DNA of 64,000 nucleotides from assembly GCA_052066835.1 (NCBI GenBank), contig JBQHRJ010000006.1. One strand, written 5' to 3'. The first letter of the stretch is position 1; every line of letters starts with the position of its first letter. Shown piece by piece: positions 25,882 to 35,196 of this stretch. Below the pieces are notes generated by a model, which saw only the letters and a program-made list of their open reading frames with translations, did no database searches and was not told the origin of the DNA. Made by a program: the position numbers and the translations under genes. Origin of the DNA: UBA2821 sp902763335. GTDB lineage: Bacteria > Bacillota > Clostridia > Lachnospirales > Lachnospiraceae.

Positions 25882-26898
25882 ATGAAAAGTACAATAAAGC
25901 ATATAATACATATACTGCCAATTATAATAGCTGCAATTCTATTATATGGAGCTGTAACGGGGAAGATAACTAAAATAATAAGCTATACAAAAAATGTTAC
26001 AAAAGATAAATCAGATGATATAACGGAGGAAGAGACAGTATCTCTTCCTCCGGGTAAAATCAATCTTATAGATAACTTCAGATGGACAAGTAAACCAATG
26101 GTTGATGAATATGATCCTGATAACAGACAGAAGTTTCAAGTATACGGAGAGACAGTCATGGAGGGAGAATGGAATAAAAAGTGTGAAAAAGAATTGGAGA
26201 AATATAGGGAAAATATAGATTTGCCAAAGGAGAAGCAGGGGTATGTTTTTAATACTGATATAGTAAAAAACATAGGTGAAGAATTTGAACTGATCAAATC
26301 AAAGAGGAAAGTAACAATTACTAATGTCACGGTTAATGAGGTAGTTGATGAAAAATATCTTGATAAAGAAAAGCTTTTGGTGGATTTTGACGAATTTAAA
26401 GGATTTCTTAATGAAGATGGCAGATTTTCCGGATGTAATATTAGGTGGTTTGAGAATAATAAGAAAAAGAATAAGGAAAATGATGTCAAATTATATTGGG
26501 TTGTTGCAGATATAAATGTTAAAGCAGAAAGTGAATGGGTAGATTGCAGTGATATTGTACCATCATTAGAATATTTGTATAAAGATGACGATGTAATGAG
26601 GCTGGCTGATAAAAGTTATATGATGGAGGGAGAATGGGAAAATCAGATAGGAGAGGATAGCGGTGTGGTATATGTTGACCTGGGATTATATGATTTTTCA
26701 GATATAAATCAGAGAATATTGGGATATCCGATGAGGAAGGGGGATCAAGTTACATTTCAGGCAGCGTATGTAATACCTGAAGAAATGCTTGATTATGCAT
26801 ATCTGTGGTATGAATGTCCGGATGGCGGAAATGAGGAAAATGTTCATGTGGATGATTATTATACTAATATATATGATGTGCTGGTTAAGGTGAAGTAA
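25882..26898 (+). CDS. Membrane-anchored extracytoplasmic protein of the ABC operon
   Basis: Protein of 338 residues with one N-terminal membrane helix (residues 9-28) and a large outward-facing domain rich in acidic and aromatic residues. It may belong to the DUF5027 group, but I am not certain. Two short segments, YGETVMEGEWNKKCEKEL and YMMEGEWENQIGED, resemble each other and suggest an internal repeat. The ATG has AAGGAAGG upstream. It precedes a permease gene by four bases and is probably an accessory protein of that transporter. Confidence 0.75.
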   Translation: MKSTIKHIIHILPIIIAAILLYGAVTGKITKIISYTKNVTKDKSDDITEEETVSLPPGKINLIDNFRWTSKPMVDEYDPDNRQKFQVYGETVMEGEWNKKCEKELEKYRENIDLPKEKQGYVFNTDIVKNIGEEFELIKSKRKVTITNVTVNEVVDEKYLDKEKLLVDFDEFKGFLNEDGRFSGCNIRWFENNKKKNKENDVKLYWVVADINVKAESEWVDCSDIVPSLEYLYKDDDVMRLADKSYMMEGEWENQIGEDSGVVYVDLGLYDFSDINQRILGYPMRKGDQVTFQAAYVIPEEMLDYAYLWYECPDGGNEENVHVDDYYTNIYDVLVKVK

Positions 26899-26902
26899 TA
26901 TA

Positions 26903-27742
26903 TTGAAAGGTACGGTTGTAGCGGTGAAAAAAATTATAAGATTTGAGATTAAAAGAGGAATGAACAGTCTGGGGATGAAGGTGGCATTTCTGGGAGCATG
27001 TATATATATGATTATACAGAATATATATCCGGCTATATATGCAAAGATTTTGACATCGGGGGAGTACGCACGTAAGCTGGGAGAGAATATATATACATCG
27101 GGATGGTATCCTGCATCAGGTGATTTGCAGGGAGTATACTATTATTTCTATTTTTACGGAATTATAGTAGCCTTACCATTTGGGATATCTTATTGTATGG
27201 ATAAAAGAAGTGGCTTTGTTAAGAATATATGTAACAGGATACCAAAAGGAAAGTATCTTTTTGCGAAGTATATATCAGTATTTGTGACAGGCGGTATTGT
27301 CTCAGCTTTACCGATAACACTTGATTTTTTAATAATGAGGCTTATAGAACCTTATGACACTATAGATTTGACAGCATATACATCCGCATTGAATTCTATT
27401 ACTAAATGGGGGAGTTTTATTATTGATCATATGTATATTTCAGCTTTACTGATATGTTGTGTATGGTTTGTATTTGGTGGAGCGTTTGCTACACTGTCTC
27501 TTTTGGTATCATCATTTACGGATAATTTATTCTTTGTACAGTTATTTCCGTTTTTCGTTATGATGTTTATATACTATATGCCACAAATTAATACATATAT
27601 AAATTCAGGATGGATTCCTATGACATTTTTGAGAGTTTCATCAGATGGTTCACCATTACATGGAATTATTGTAAGTTTTGTGATAGTAGCTATTTCTTTT
27701 ACGATATTTTATTTTCGTGAGCGAAAAAGAGATATTTTATAG
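26903..27742 (+). CDS. ABC-2 type permease of the peptide-linked operon
   Basis: Integral membrane protein of 279 residues with about six hydrophobic segments; a polar loop (ASGDLQGVYYYFYFYG) follows the first. YCMDKRSGFVKNICNRIPKG is typical of permeases that resemble bacteriocin-immunity exporters. The start may be TTG at 26903 (AGGTGA upstream) or GTG at 26924. It lies between two single-span proteins and pairs with the ATPase at 28351 and the permease at 29011. Confidence 0.82.
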   Translation: MKGTVVAVKKIIRFEIKRGMNSLGMKVAFLGACIYMIIQNIYPAIYAKILTSGEYARKLGENIYTSGWYPASGDLQGVYYYFYFYGIIVALPFGISYCMDKRSGFVKNICNRIPKGKYLFAKYISVFVTGGIVSALPITLDFLIMRLIEPYDTIDLTAYTSALNSITKWGSFIIDHMYISALLICCVWFVFGGAFATLSLLVSSFTDNLFFVQLFPFFVMMFIYYMPQINTYINSGWIPMTFLRVSSDGSPLHGIIVSFVIVAISFTIFYFRERKRDIL

Positions 27743-27756
27743 AGGGAGGCATTTAA

Positions 27757-28344
27757 ATGAGAATAATAAAGAAACATAAATATATAGCCGGTATCATAGG
27801 ATTTGCAGTGCTGTATGTGTGCCTGTATGCTATAAGATGCAGACAGGAGGAACCATTAAAAATAAATTACTATGATATGGATGCGACTATTGAAAATGGT
27901 GGAATTGAATATCATATAGAAGATGTTGATTTTTGTAGTGAAAATGAATTGTTAGAGAAGTATGATATAGATAAGAATGACCTTGGTAAACTGGATAGTG
28001 ATGAGACGTTTATATATATTGTAGTGACCAAAAAAGTTACTAAGCTGCAGGAAGATTATAATGATTATATAAATATGGACTTTTATTACACTCATATATA
28101 CAGTAAACATATGCTAATTGGTATGAGTAACTTTGCTACAGTGGAATTAAATAAAAATCTTGGTAAAAAGACTCTTGATCAGCTGGGCGTTGGGGAGAGT
28201 GAAACACTGTATCAGATATATGACATGGCAGCGGGAAATCATGAGAAAGAGCTGTGGGATAATTATGACAAACAGACATATTATTTTGAAATTACAGATA
28301 ATGAATATCACAGATATGTGGACAGAATAAGGATATATAATTGA
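27757..28344 (+). CDS. Membrane-anchored extracytoplasmic protein, 195 residues
   Basis: One N-terminal membrane helix (residues 10-27), then a soluble acidic and tyrosine-rich domain. It shares the architecture of the 338-residue protein two genes upstream but no obvious motif with it. The ribosome binding site GAGGGAGG precedes the ATG closely. It is not recognised as a named family. The position between permease and ATPase genes suggests a transporter accessory or immunity-type function, by inference only. Confidence 0.75.
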   Translation: MRIIKKHKYIAGIIGFAVLYVCLYAIRCRQEEPLKINYYDMDATIENGGIEYHIEDVDFCSENELLEKYDIDKNDLGKLDSDETFIYIVVTKKVTKLQEDYNDYINMDFYYTHIYSKHMLIGMSNFATVELNKNLGKKTLDQLGVGESETLYQIYDMAAGNHEKELWDNYDKQTYYFEITDNEYHRYVDRIRIYN

Positions 28345-28350
28345 GGAAGG

Positions 28351-29001
28351 ATGAAAATTCGTATGTATGTAGAATTGAAAGATATAAAGAAAACTATACA
28401 TAAATCAGTAATATTAGAGGATATAAATCTTAGATTTGAAGGTGGAAAGGTATACGGATTCAAAGGGAAAAACGGATGTGGAAAAACAATGCTGATGCGT
28501 GTTATCTGTGGATTAATACGACCTGACGAGGGGATTGTTGATATAAATGGAGATATTCTCTGGAAAGATATAAGTTTTCCTAAGAGTGTTGGAACTCTTA
28601 TAGAGAACCCGGCATTTCTGGGTGGTTATACCGGACTAAAAAATCTTGAGATACTTGCCGGAATAAAAGGAGAGACAGATATTGAAACCATAAGGGAAGC
28701 ATTGGAGAAGGTTGGGCTTAATCCGGATGATAAGAGAAAGTATCGTAAATATTCTTTAGGAATGAAGCAACGACTTGGTATAGCATGTGCATTTATGGAG
28801 CATCCTGATTTGGTTATATTGGATGAACCGATAAATGCACTTGACGAACAGGGTGTGGTTCTTGTGCGGAGAATATTGGATGAACTGAAAAATGAAGGAA
28901 AAATAATTATTATAGCATGTCATGATGCAGATGAAATGAATTTACTTGCGGATGAGATAATATATCTGGAGAGTGGAAGAATAAAAAAGGTAAAGGATTA
29001 G
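28351..29001 (+). CDS. ABC transporter ATP-binding protein of the peptide-linked operon
   Basis: ATPase of 216 residues: Walker A GKNGCGKTMLMRV (Gly-Lys-Thr form with a Cys), signature YSLGMKQRLGIACA, Walker B LVILDEPINALDE, switch His in ACHDADEM. The short length fits LanF/BcrA-type export ATPases. The ATG at 28351 has GAGGAAGG immediately upstream; the ATG at 28363 is an alternative. It is the only ATPase in the operon and serves two permeases. Confidence 0.88.
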   Translation: MKIRMYVELKDIKKTIHKSVILEDINLRFEGGKVYGFKGKNGCGKTMLMRVICGLIRPDEGIVDINGDILWKDISFPKSVGTLIENPAFLGGYTGLKNLEILAGIKGETDIETIREALEKVGLNPDDKRKYRKYSLGMKQRLGIACAFMEHPDLVILDEPINALDEQGVVLVRRILDELKNEGKIIIIACHDADEMNLLADEIIYLESGRIKKVKD

Positions 29002-29010
29002 TGAGTTGTT

Positions 29011-29829
29011 GTGATAGGAATTTGCAAATATGATTTAAAAGAGGGATTTAAGGCGATAAGGGTAAAATTAGTATTTTTTGTGGTGCTTATAACATGGATT
29101 AATTATGTTACTGGAAATACACTGAATATGCAGATGGGAGATATCAGCCGGAGAGCAACACTTATTGATTATATTGCATGTGTTATAGGAGGACCACGGT
29201 ATATTCCGAAGGGACAGATGAATTCTTATGTTATTCCTATACTATGGTTAGCCATATATGTAGTTATAGCTTATACGGTAGGTTCATATCCTACACAGGA
29301 TTTACGGGGATATGGACAACATATACTGATGCGTTCAGAAAAAAGGATTCACTGGTGGATTGGTAAATGTGTGTGGAATTCAGTAGTAGTAGTTTTTATG
29401 TTTTGTGTATTATATGGGATGACAGCAATAAATGCAATGTTGCATCATGCCAGAATGAGTCTGGCACCTACGAAGGAAATCGTAGGTCTTGTGGCGTACA
29501 CAAATCTGGAAAATGCAGGTAAAAATGAAGTGGCATTTCTACTGTTAGTAATGCCGGTTATGGTGACCCTTGCACTTAGTATGTTACAGATGGCAATAGA
29601 ACTTATAATCGTACCTATAGCCGGTTTTTTTGTATCACAGAGTATAGTATTTTTATCAACAATGTATACTATACCGGTATTGTTTGTGAATTATGCAATT
29701 TTACCTCATAACAGTTTTTCAAGCGGAAGCAGTATACATACTTTGCATGGACCGATAGTTTGTATTCTGGTGTATGCCGTTACTTTTATAATAGGAGCAG
29801 TATATTTTGAAAGATGTGATATAAGATAA
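29011..29829 (+). CDS. ABC-2 type permease, second of the peptide-linked operon
   Basis: Integral membrane protein of 272 residues with about six hydrophobic segments, starting GTG at 29011 nine bases after the ATPase stop. The first loop (NTLNMQMGDISRRATLIDY) is probably extracytoplasmic. It is less alike the first permease than usual for a pair, suggesting a heterodimeric pore. It is the last gene of the operon. Confidence 0.82.
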   Translation: MIGICKYDLKEGFKAIRVKLVFFVVLITWINYVTGNTLNMQMGDISRRATLIDYIACVIGGPRYIPKGQMNSYVIPILWLAIYVVIAYTVGSYPTQDLRGYGQHILMRSEKRIHWWIGKCVWNSVVVVFMFCVLYGMTAINAMLHHARMSLAPTKEIVGLVAYTNLENAGKNEVAFLLLVMPVMVTLALSMLQMAIELIIVPIAGFFVSQSIVFLSTMYTIPVLFVNYAILPHNSFSSGSSIHTLHGPIVCILVYAVTFIIGAVYFERCDIR

Positions 29830-29834
29830 AAATT

Positions 29835-29921
29835 CACTTAATAAAAAGTTGCAACATAGCCACGAGTATGATATAGTAAATATATAGCTATATATTTTAT
29901 GTTGCAACGAATAAATAAGTG
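29835..29921. repeat. Inverted repeat with GTTGCAAC palindromes around a promoter
   Basis: Arms CACTTAATAAAAAGTTGCAAC (split by a mismatch) at the left and its near complement at the right. Each carries GTTGCAAC, itself palindromic, at 29848-29855 and 29901-29908. Inside lies a promoter, TTGCAA at 29849-29854 and TATAGT at 29872-29877 with a 17-base spacer. The left palindrome covers the -35 and the right one covers the early transcript, so this looks like an operator pair or the end of a mobile unit. Confidence 0.65.
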
Positions 29922-29974
29922 GAAGGAGAAAAAAGATAGATACAGAATACACGGTAGCCACACCATATGATGAT

Positions 29975-30964
29975 GTGTTCAGAACTATACTGACAGATTG
30001 TAGTGAATTAATTATTCCTATAGTTAATGAACTGTTTAGCGAGAATAAACCAGAGACAGGAAAAGTTATATTTGATGTAAATGAACATTTTATAGGTGAA
30101 AAAAGTGGAAAACAACATAAAAGAATTACAGATAGTTCATTTGTAATAGTATCAAATAATGAAGAGAAGAAAAATATAAGTGAAGTAGTTCTAGGATTTT
30201 CTAAGAGAAGATATCATATAGAATGTGAAACAAATGCAGGAATAAAAATATTAAAAAGGGAATTTGAATATGATTCACAGATAGCATTACATAATGGAAT
30301 TGTATCAGGAAATGAGCTGACAGTGAGGTATCCGGAATCTGCGGTAATGTTTTTGAGAAGTAAGAAAAATACACCTGAAAAATTGAATATAGTAATGGAT
30401 ACAGCGTCAGGAAAAGTGAATTATAATGTACATGTTATGAAGGTACAAAGCTATAGTTTTGATGAAATTAAAGATAAAAAATTAATATTCTTATTGCCGT
30501 TCTATATATTTAGATTTGAAGAGAAATTTGAAAAATATAATAATGATGAACAGGAATTGTATAAATTAAAACAGGAATATCAAGAAATAAGAGAATATTT
30601 AGAAAATGAGGCTAAAACAGAACGAATTGATGAATACACAAAATGTACAATAATAGACATGACAATAAAAGTGGTGAAAAACATAGCAGTAAAATATCCG
30701 AATATAACGAAAGGAGTGCAGGAAATAATGGGAGGACAGGTACTAGATTATGAAGCAAAAAGAATATTGAACAGAGGAAAAAAGCTTGGAGAAGAGGCTG
30801 GAATAGAGCTTGGAAAAAAGCTTGGAGAAGAAACAGGGAGAAGGCAGGAACAAGAGGCAATAGTTAAGAGAATGATTTTAAGCGGGATGGAGACTTCGGT
30901 TATTATGGACCTGAGTATGATGACAGAAGAACAGATAGAGGAATTGAAAAACAGTTTGAATTAG
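29975..30964 (+). CDS. Rpn family / PD-(D/E)XK nuclease transposase-like protein
   Basis: Protein of the Rpn recombination-promoting nuclease group (PDDEXK_2 transposase-like). The core FVIVSNNEEKKNISEVV and YHIECETNAGIK marks the nuclease fold, followed by a charged helical region and a Gly-Lys-rich tail (GKKLGEEAGIELGKKLGEE). GTG at 29975 is the first normal start, but the reading frame stays open upstream and the sequence there (DTEYTVATPYDDVFRT) matches what I expect at the N-terminus. An ATA codon at 29936-29938, seven bases after AGGAG, occupies the place of the start codon, so the initiation codon may have been lost by mutation. Confidence 0.78.
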   Translation: MFRTILTDCSELIIPIVNELFSENKPETGKVIFDVNEHFIGEKSGKQHKRITDSSFVIVSNNEEKKNISEVVLGFSKRRYHIECETNAGIKILKREFEYDSQIALHNGIVSGNELTVRYPESAVMFLRSKKNTPEKLNIVMDTASGKVNYNVHVMKVQSYSFDEIKDKKLIFLLPFYIFRFEEKFEKYNNDEQELYKLKQEYQEIREYLENEAKTERIDEYTKCTIIDMTIKVVKNIAVKYPNITKGVQEIMGGQVLDYEAKRILNRGKKLGEEAGIELGKKLGEETGRRQEQEAIVKRMILSGMETSVIMDLSMMTEEQIEELKNSLN

Positions 30965-30997
30965 TTCGAATAATGGAAAATGGTGAACTTAAAGAAA

Positions 30998-31025
30998 TGC
31001 CGGCTACTTAGTGTAGCCGGTATTT
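30998..31025. terminator. Hairpin between the Rpn gene and argH
   Basis: GCCGGCTAC and GTAGCCGG arms around a five-base loop, followed by TATTTTA on the plus strand. Probably terminates both convergent genes. Confidence 0.8.
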
Positions 31026-31035
31026 TATAGTATAT

Positions 31036-32424
31036 TTATTTTATTCCGGGATTTTCTGCCAGATATTTTTTATTGATAGATATTACTTTATCCATTGCGG
31101 CCTTTCCCGGAGCACCTATAGTAACACGTTTGTCAACGCATGTTTTTATACTTATGGCATCATATATATCATCTTCAAAGACAGGACTGATTGCCTTGAA
31201 TTCATCAAGTGACATGTCATCAAGTGCAATATTTTTATCTATGCAGTAGAGTACAAGCTGACCTACGATTCCATGTGCATCTCTGAAAGGAACACCGTGA
31301 TTTACAAGGTAGTCAGCTGCATCGGTAGCATTTGTAAAGCCGTGTTTTGCACTGTTTTCCATTACCTGGTTATTGAATGTCATGGTTTTTATCATACCTG
31401 TAAATAAGCTTACACATCCTTTTACGGTATCAAATGCATCAAATGTAAGTTCTTTGTCTTCCTGCATGTCTTTGTTGTATGCAAGAGGGATGCCTTTCAT
31501 AGTTGTGAGAATTGACATGAGAGCACCATATACACGGCCTGTTTTACCACGTACAAGTTCAGCAATGTCAGGATTTTTTTTCTGTGGCATAATGCTGCTT
31601 CCGGTACTGTAGGCATCGTCAATTTCAACAAATTTATATTCGTTAGAGTTCCAGATGATAATTTCCTCAGAGAAACGGCTGAGGTGCATCATGACAGTTG
31701 ACAATGCACTGAGAAGCTCTATCACATAGTCTCTGTCGGCAACAGAATCCATGCTGTTAAGGGTTGCACCGTAGAAATCGAGTAATTCAGCAGTATATTC
31801 TCTGTCAAGAGGGTATGTAGTTCCGGCAAGTGCTCCTGAACCGAGAGGGCAGTAGTTCATACGTTTGTATATGTCAGCAAGACGCTGTCTGTCACGTTTA
31901 AACATTTCAAAATAAGCTCCGATATGGTGTGCCAGAGTGATTGGCTGGGCTTTTTGAAGATGTGTAAATCCCGGCATAAATGTTTCTGTATTTTTTTCCA
32001 TGATGTCAATTAATACATCAAGTAATTCTTTAATAAGTTCATCAATTTCAACAATCTCGTCTCTGGTATAGAGTTTCATGTCAAGAGCCACCTGATCATT
32101 TCTGCTTCGTCCGGTATGAAGTTTTTTTCCCGGCTCACCGATACGTTCTGTGAGAGTTGCCTCAACAAAACTGTGAATATCCTCGTATTCATCATCTATT
32201 ACAAGAGTACCGTTATCTATATCACGTAGGATACCTTCAAGTCCGCCTATAATAGCAGTTTTGTCATCCTCGGAAAGTATTCCCTGTTTTGCAAGCATTT
32301 TTACGTGTGCGATACTTCCGTTAATATCCTGTTTATAAAATTTCTGATCAAAAGAAATAGAAGCATTAAAATTGTTTACAAGCTGGTCTGTTTCTTTTGT
32401 AAAGCGTCCGCCCCATAACTTCAT
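31036..32424 (-). CDS. argH: Argininosuccinate lyase
   Basis: Protein of 462 residues that splits argininosuccinate into arginine and fumarate. The N-terminus KLWGGRFTKETD and the signature GSSIMPQKKNPD, which carries the catalytic serine loop, are diagnostic; THLQKAQPITLAHH is also typical. The start is the ATG at 32424 with AAGGTGG eight bases upstream, not the GTG at 32436. argG is not adjacent in this window. Confidence 0.97.
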   Translation of the reverse strand: MKLWGGRFTKETDQLVNNFNASISFDQKFYKQDINGSIAHVKMLAKQGILSEDDKTAIIGGLEGILRDIDNGTLVIDDEYEDIHSFVEATLTERIGEPGKKLHTGRSRNDQVALDMKLYTRDEIVEIDELIKELLDVLIDIMEKNTETFMPGFTHLQKAQPITLAHHIGAYFEMFKRDRQRLADIYKRMNYCPLGSGALAGTTYPLDREYTAELLDFYGATLNSMDSVADRDYVIELLSALSTVMMHLSRFSEEIIIWNSNEYKFVEIDDAYSTGSSIMPQKKNPDIAELVRGKTGRVYGALMSILTTMKGIPLAYNKDMQEDKELTFDAFDTVKGCVSLFTGMIKTMTFNNQVMENSAKHGFTNATDAADYLVNHGVPFRDAHGIVGQLVLYCIDKNIALDDMSLDEFKAISPVFEDDIYDAISIKTCVDKRVTIGAPGKAAMDKVISINKKYLAENPGIK

Positions 32425-32449
32425 GTGTATTTCCACCTTTCTGTATTAT

Positions 32450-32578
32450 GTGCTTTCGAAATTCAGAAGCGTTATCTGATTCTTGTGTCAAAAAGGTGCT
32501 TCGGCTAGTCCCCGGGGGGATTTTGACACAAGAATCTGTAAAATGGTGTATAAAGATTTCGAAAGTACATTATTCTAA
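32450..32578. repeat. Long imperfect palindrome C (structured repeat, about 129 bp)
   Basis: Arms 32450-32493 and 32521-32578 are inverted copies: outer GTGCTTTCGAAAT against ATTTCGAAAGTAC, inner GATTCTTGTGTCAAAA against its complement. The middle 27 bases are GC-rich (GGTGCTTCGGCTAG, CCCCGGGGGG). It shares the TTCGAAA-type outer end and a GGTGCTTC(A/G)GC core with palindrome B. It lies between argH and the TetR gene and codes for nothing. Confidence 0.75.
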
Positions 32579-32642
32579 TCAACCGCTTAATTATAACATG
32601 AAAACAGACATCTGCAAATAGTTTTGTGATGTCTGTTTCAGG

Positions 32643-33182
32643 TTATGATTTTGAAAATGAATTTATAATGAGTTCATTCAGTCTGCCGAGAGTTTCAGCA
32701 GATGTGTCGCTGTTTAGTTCCGGGTTTAGCATAACTGTGTGAAATGAACCGTATACCATGTAGTCGATGACAAGGAGAGCCTCAGTATTTTCACGGTATT
32801 CAGGAAATTTTTCAAATATTTTCTCACGGAAGGAACGTTCAAGTTTATAGGAAAATTCTAATTTTCGGTCAAATGAAAAAATAATTTTTAAAAGCTGCCC
32901 CTGAGACATAAAAGCATTAAAAATATTTCTGTAACGCCCGGCAAGATTGTCTAGCGGTTCCTGTAAAAAATCCGTGGAAGACAGAATGGAATCAATAATT
33001 TCATCTTCCATTTTGTCTGACAAATCATAAATATCTGTATAGTGTGAGTAAAATGTGGGCTTACTAATCATAGCCAGATCACATAGCTCTTTGACGGTAA
33101 TCTTATTTAAGGGCTTTTTTGAACGGAGCTCAATAAATGCATTATTTATGCTGCTTAAAGTTTTTTTTGTACGAAGATCCAT
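32643..33182 (-). CDS. TetR family transcriptional regulator
   Basis: Protein of 179 residues. The N-terminal 50 residues form a TetR helix-turn-helix (LSSINNAFIELRSKKPLNKI, TVKELCDLAMISKPTFYSHY). The C-terminal ligand domain (GRYRNIFNAFMSQGQLLKI) is typical of the AcrR/TetR_C_8-type. It is divergent from glgB with 214 bases between them, so it may regulate itself or glgB. No clear operator palindrome was found there. The ligand is unknown. Confidence 0.9.
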   Translation of the reverse strand: MDLRTKKTLSSINNAFIELRSKKPLNKITVKELCDLAMISKPTFYSHYTDIYDLSDKMEDEIIDSILSSTDFLQEPLDNLAGRYRNIFNAFMSQGQLLKIIFSFDRKLEFSYKLERSFREKIFEKFPEYRENTEALLVIDYMVYGSFHTVMLNPELNSDTSAETLGRLNELIINSFSKS

Positions 33183-33396
33183 GGTATTTATTCTCCTTTA
33201 GAGGGTATAATTCAGGTAACCTGCAAAAGTTAATTTACTATTTTAGAAATCAGTCAGATAAGTTACACATTAACAAATATGAATATAGATTACATGATAA
33301 TAATGGTATATCATATACTCAGTCATAAGACAAGAAAATTATTTAACTATAGTAAAGAAAGTGCAGCGGCAAAGCGCCTGCGGAATGGAGAAGAAT

Positions 33397-35181
33397 ATGG
33401 ATTTTTATGAATTTTATACAGGAAAAGAATTTGAGGCATATAAATATCTTGGTGCACATGTAAGTGATAATGGAACAACATTCAGAGTATTTGCACCACA
33501 GGCACGCAGAATAACGGTTATGGGAGATTTCAATAACTGGCAGGAAACTGAATTAAATAAGGTATATAACGGACAGTTCTGGGAGTGCAATATAGAGAAT
33601 GCGAAGCCGGGAATGATATACAAATACAGAATATATAAATGTGACGGTTCTGTTAAGGATCATTGCGACCCATATGGATATGGAATGGAACTCAGACCAA
33701 AGTGGGGCTCAGTTATAGTTGATATGGATTCTTACAGATTTGATGATGAGTCATGGATGAAGAAGAGAAGTGACTGTAAGGATAAACCTTTGAATATATA
33801 TGAAATGCACATGGGTTCATTTAAGAGAAAAGAGGGAGAAGAATGGCATTCATATGAACAGGTTGCAAAAGAACTTATACCGTATCTTAAAGAGTACGGA
33901 TACAATTACGTTGAAGTTATGCCTATATCAGAACATCCATGTGATGAATCGTGGGGATATCAGAATACCGGATTTTATGCACCTACAAGCAGATATGGTA
34001 GGGCAGAGCAGTTGAAGAAATTTATTGATGAATGTCACAAAAACGACATAGGTGTTATTCTTGATTATGTGCCGGTGCATTTTGCGGTTGATGATTATGC
34101 ACTTGCCAATTTTGACGGTACACATTTATATGAATATCCAAATAACAGTGTGGGAATAAGTGAATGGGGAAGCTGCAATTTCATACATTCAAGAGGAGAA
34201 GTGAGAAGCTTTTTACAGTCGGCTGCAAATTACTGGATTACGGAATATCATTTTGACGGTTTGAGGATGGATGCCATAAGCAGAATTATATACTGGCAGG
34301 GAGAGGAAAAAAGAGGAGTAAACGGTCAGGCTGTTGATTTCCTTAAAGAAATGAATGCATACCTGAAGGAAAAATATCCTACAATTATTCTTGCGGCAGA
34401 GGATTCCACAAGTTTTGAAAAGGTAACTACACCTGTGAAGGAAGGCGGACTTGGATTTGATTATAAGTGGGATATGGGATGGATGAACGACACACTTAAT
34501 TATTTTGCGGAAGCACCGGAGAACAGAACAGAGAATTATCACAAACTCACATTTTCTATGATGTATTATCCGAATGAACATTATCTGTTACCTTTATCAC
34601 ATGACGAGGTTGTTCATGGCAAGAAGACCATTATAGATAAGATGAATGGTGAGTATGAAGACAAATTTTCGCAGGCAAGGGCATTTTATATGTATATGTA
34701 TGCGCATCCGGGAAAGAAACTTAATTTTATGGGAAATGAAATAGCACAGTTTCGTGAGTGGGATGAGAAAAGAGAGCCGGATTGGGATATTCTTAAATAT
34801 CCGATGCATGACGCATTTCATGAGTATATGAAAAAGCTTAACAATATATATGAGAATCATTCGGCACTTAGTGAGTTTGACTATAAGGAAGAAGGATTTT
34901 CGTGGATTGACTGTCATCAGGAGGAACGTTGCATATATGCAATAGAGAGAAGAAGTGGTGATGAAAGAATAGCAGTGTTTTTTAATTTCTCAAATAAAAT
35001 GCAGGAAAATTATTCTGTAAAAATGTCAGGCTGCAAAGAACTGAAACTTATGCTTAACAGTGAGGCACAGGAATTTGGCGGAAATGATACGAGGGATATT
35101 GATGTTATAAAGACAGGAAGAGGTGGAAGAATAAGCCTTAATCTTATGCCTTATTCAGCAGTAATGTATGTAATAAAATAA
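33397..35181 (+). CDS. glgB: 1,4-alpha-glucan branching enzyme
   Basis: GH13 protein of 594 residues that makes alpha-1,6 branches in glycogen. A CBM48-like N-terminal domain (TTFRVFAPQARRITVMGDFNN) precedes the catalytic barrel: GVILDYVPVHF, GLRMDAISRI with nucleophile Asp292, AAEDST with acid/base Glu335, and LPLSHDEVVHGK. The ATG at 33397 has GGAG six bases before it; the earlier GTG at 33361 would add 12 unsupported residues. It stands alone, not in a glgCDAP cluster. A hairpin follows. Confidence 0.95.
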   Translation: MDFYEFYTGKEFEAYKYLGAHVSDNGTTFRVFAPQARRITVMGDFNNWQETELNKVYNGQFWECNIENAKPGMIYKYRIYKCDGSVKDHCDPYGYGMELRPKWGSVIVDMDSYRFDDESWMKKRSDCKDKPLNIYEMHMGSFKRKEGEEWHSYEQVAKELIPYLKEYGYNYVEVMPISEHPCDESWGYQNTGFYAPTSRYGRAEQLKKFIDECHKNDIGVILDYVPVHFAVDDYALANFDGTHLYEYPNNSVGISEWGSCNFIHSRGEVRSFLQSAANYWITEYHFDGLRMDAISRIIYWQGEEKRGVNGQAVDFLKEMNAYLKEKYPTIILAAEDSTSFEKVTTPVKEGGLGFDYKWDMGWMNDTLNYFAEAPENRTENYHKLTFSMMYYPNEHYLLPLSHDEVVHGKKTIIDKMNGEYEDKFSQARAFYMYMYAHPGKKLNFMGNEIAQFREWDEKREPDWDILKYPMHDAFHEYMKKLNNIYENHSALSEFDYKEEGFSWIDCHQEERCIYAIERRSGDERIAVFFNFSNKMQENYSVKMSGCKELKLMLNSEAQEFGGNDTRDIDVIKTGRGGRISLNLMPYSAVMYVIK

Positions 35182-35196
35182 TGTAGTATATATAAT

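Noticed and set aside
29835..30964. Complete insertion sequence around the Rpn gene
   Set aside because: The inverted repeat lies only on the upstream side and no matching terminal repeat or target duplication was found after the gene.
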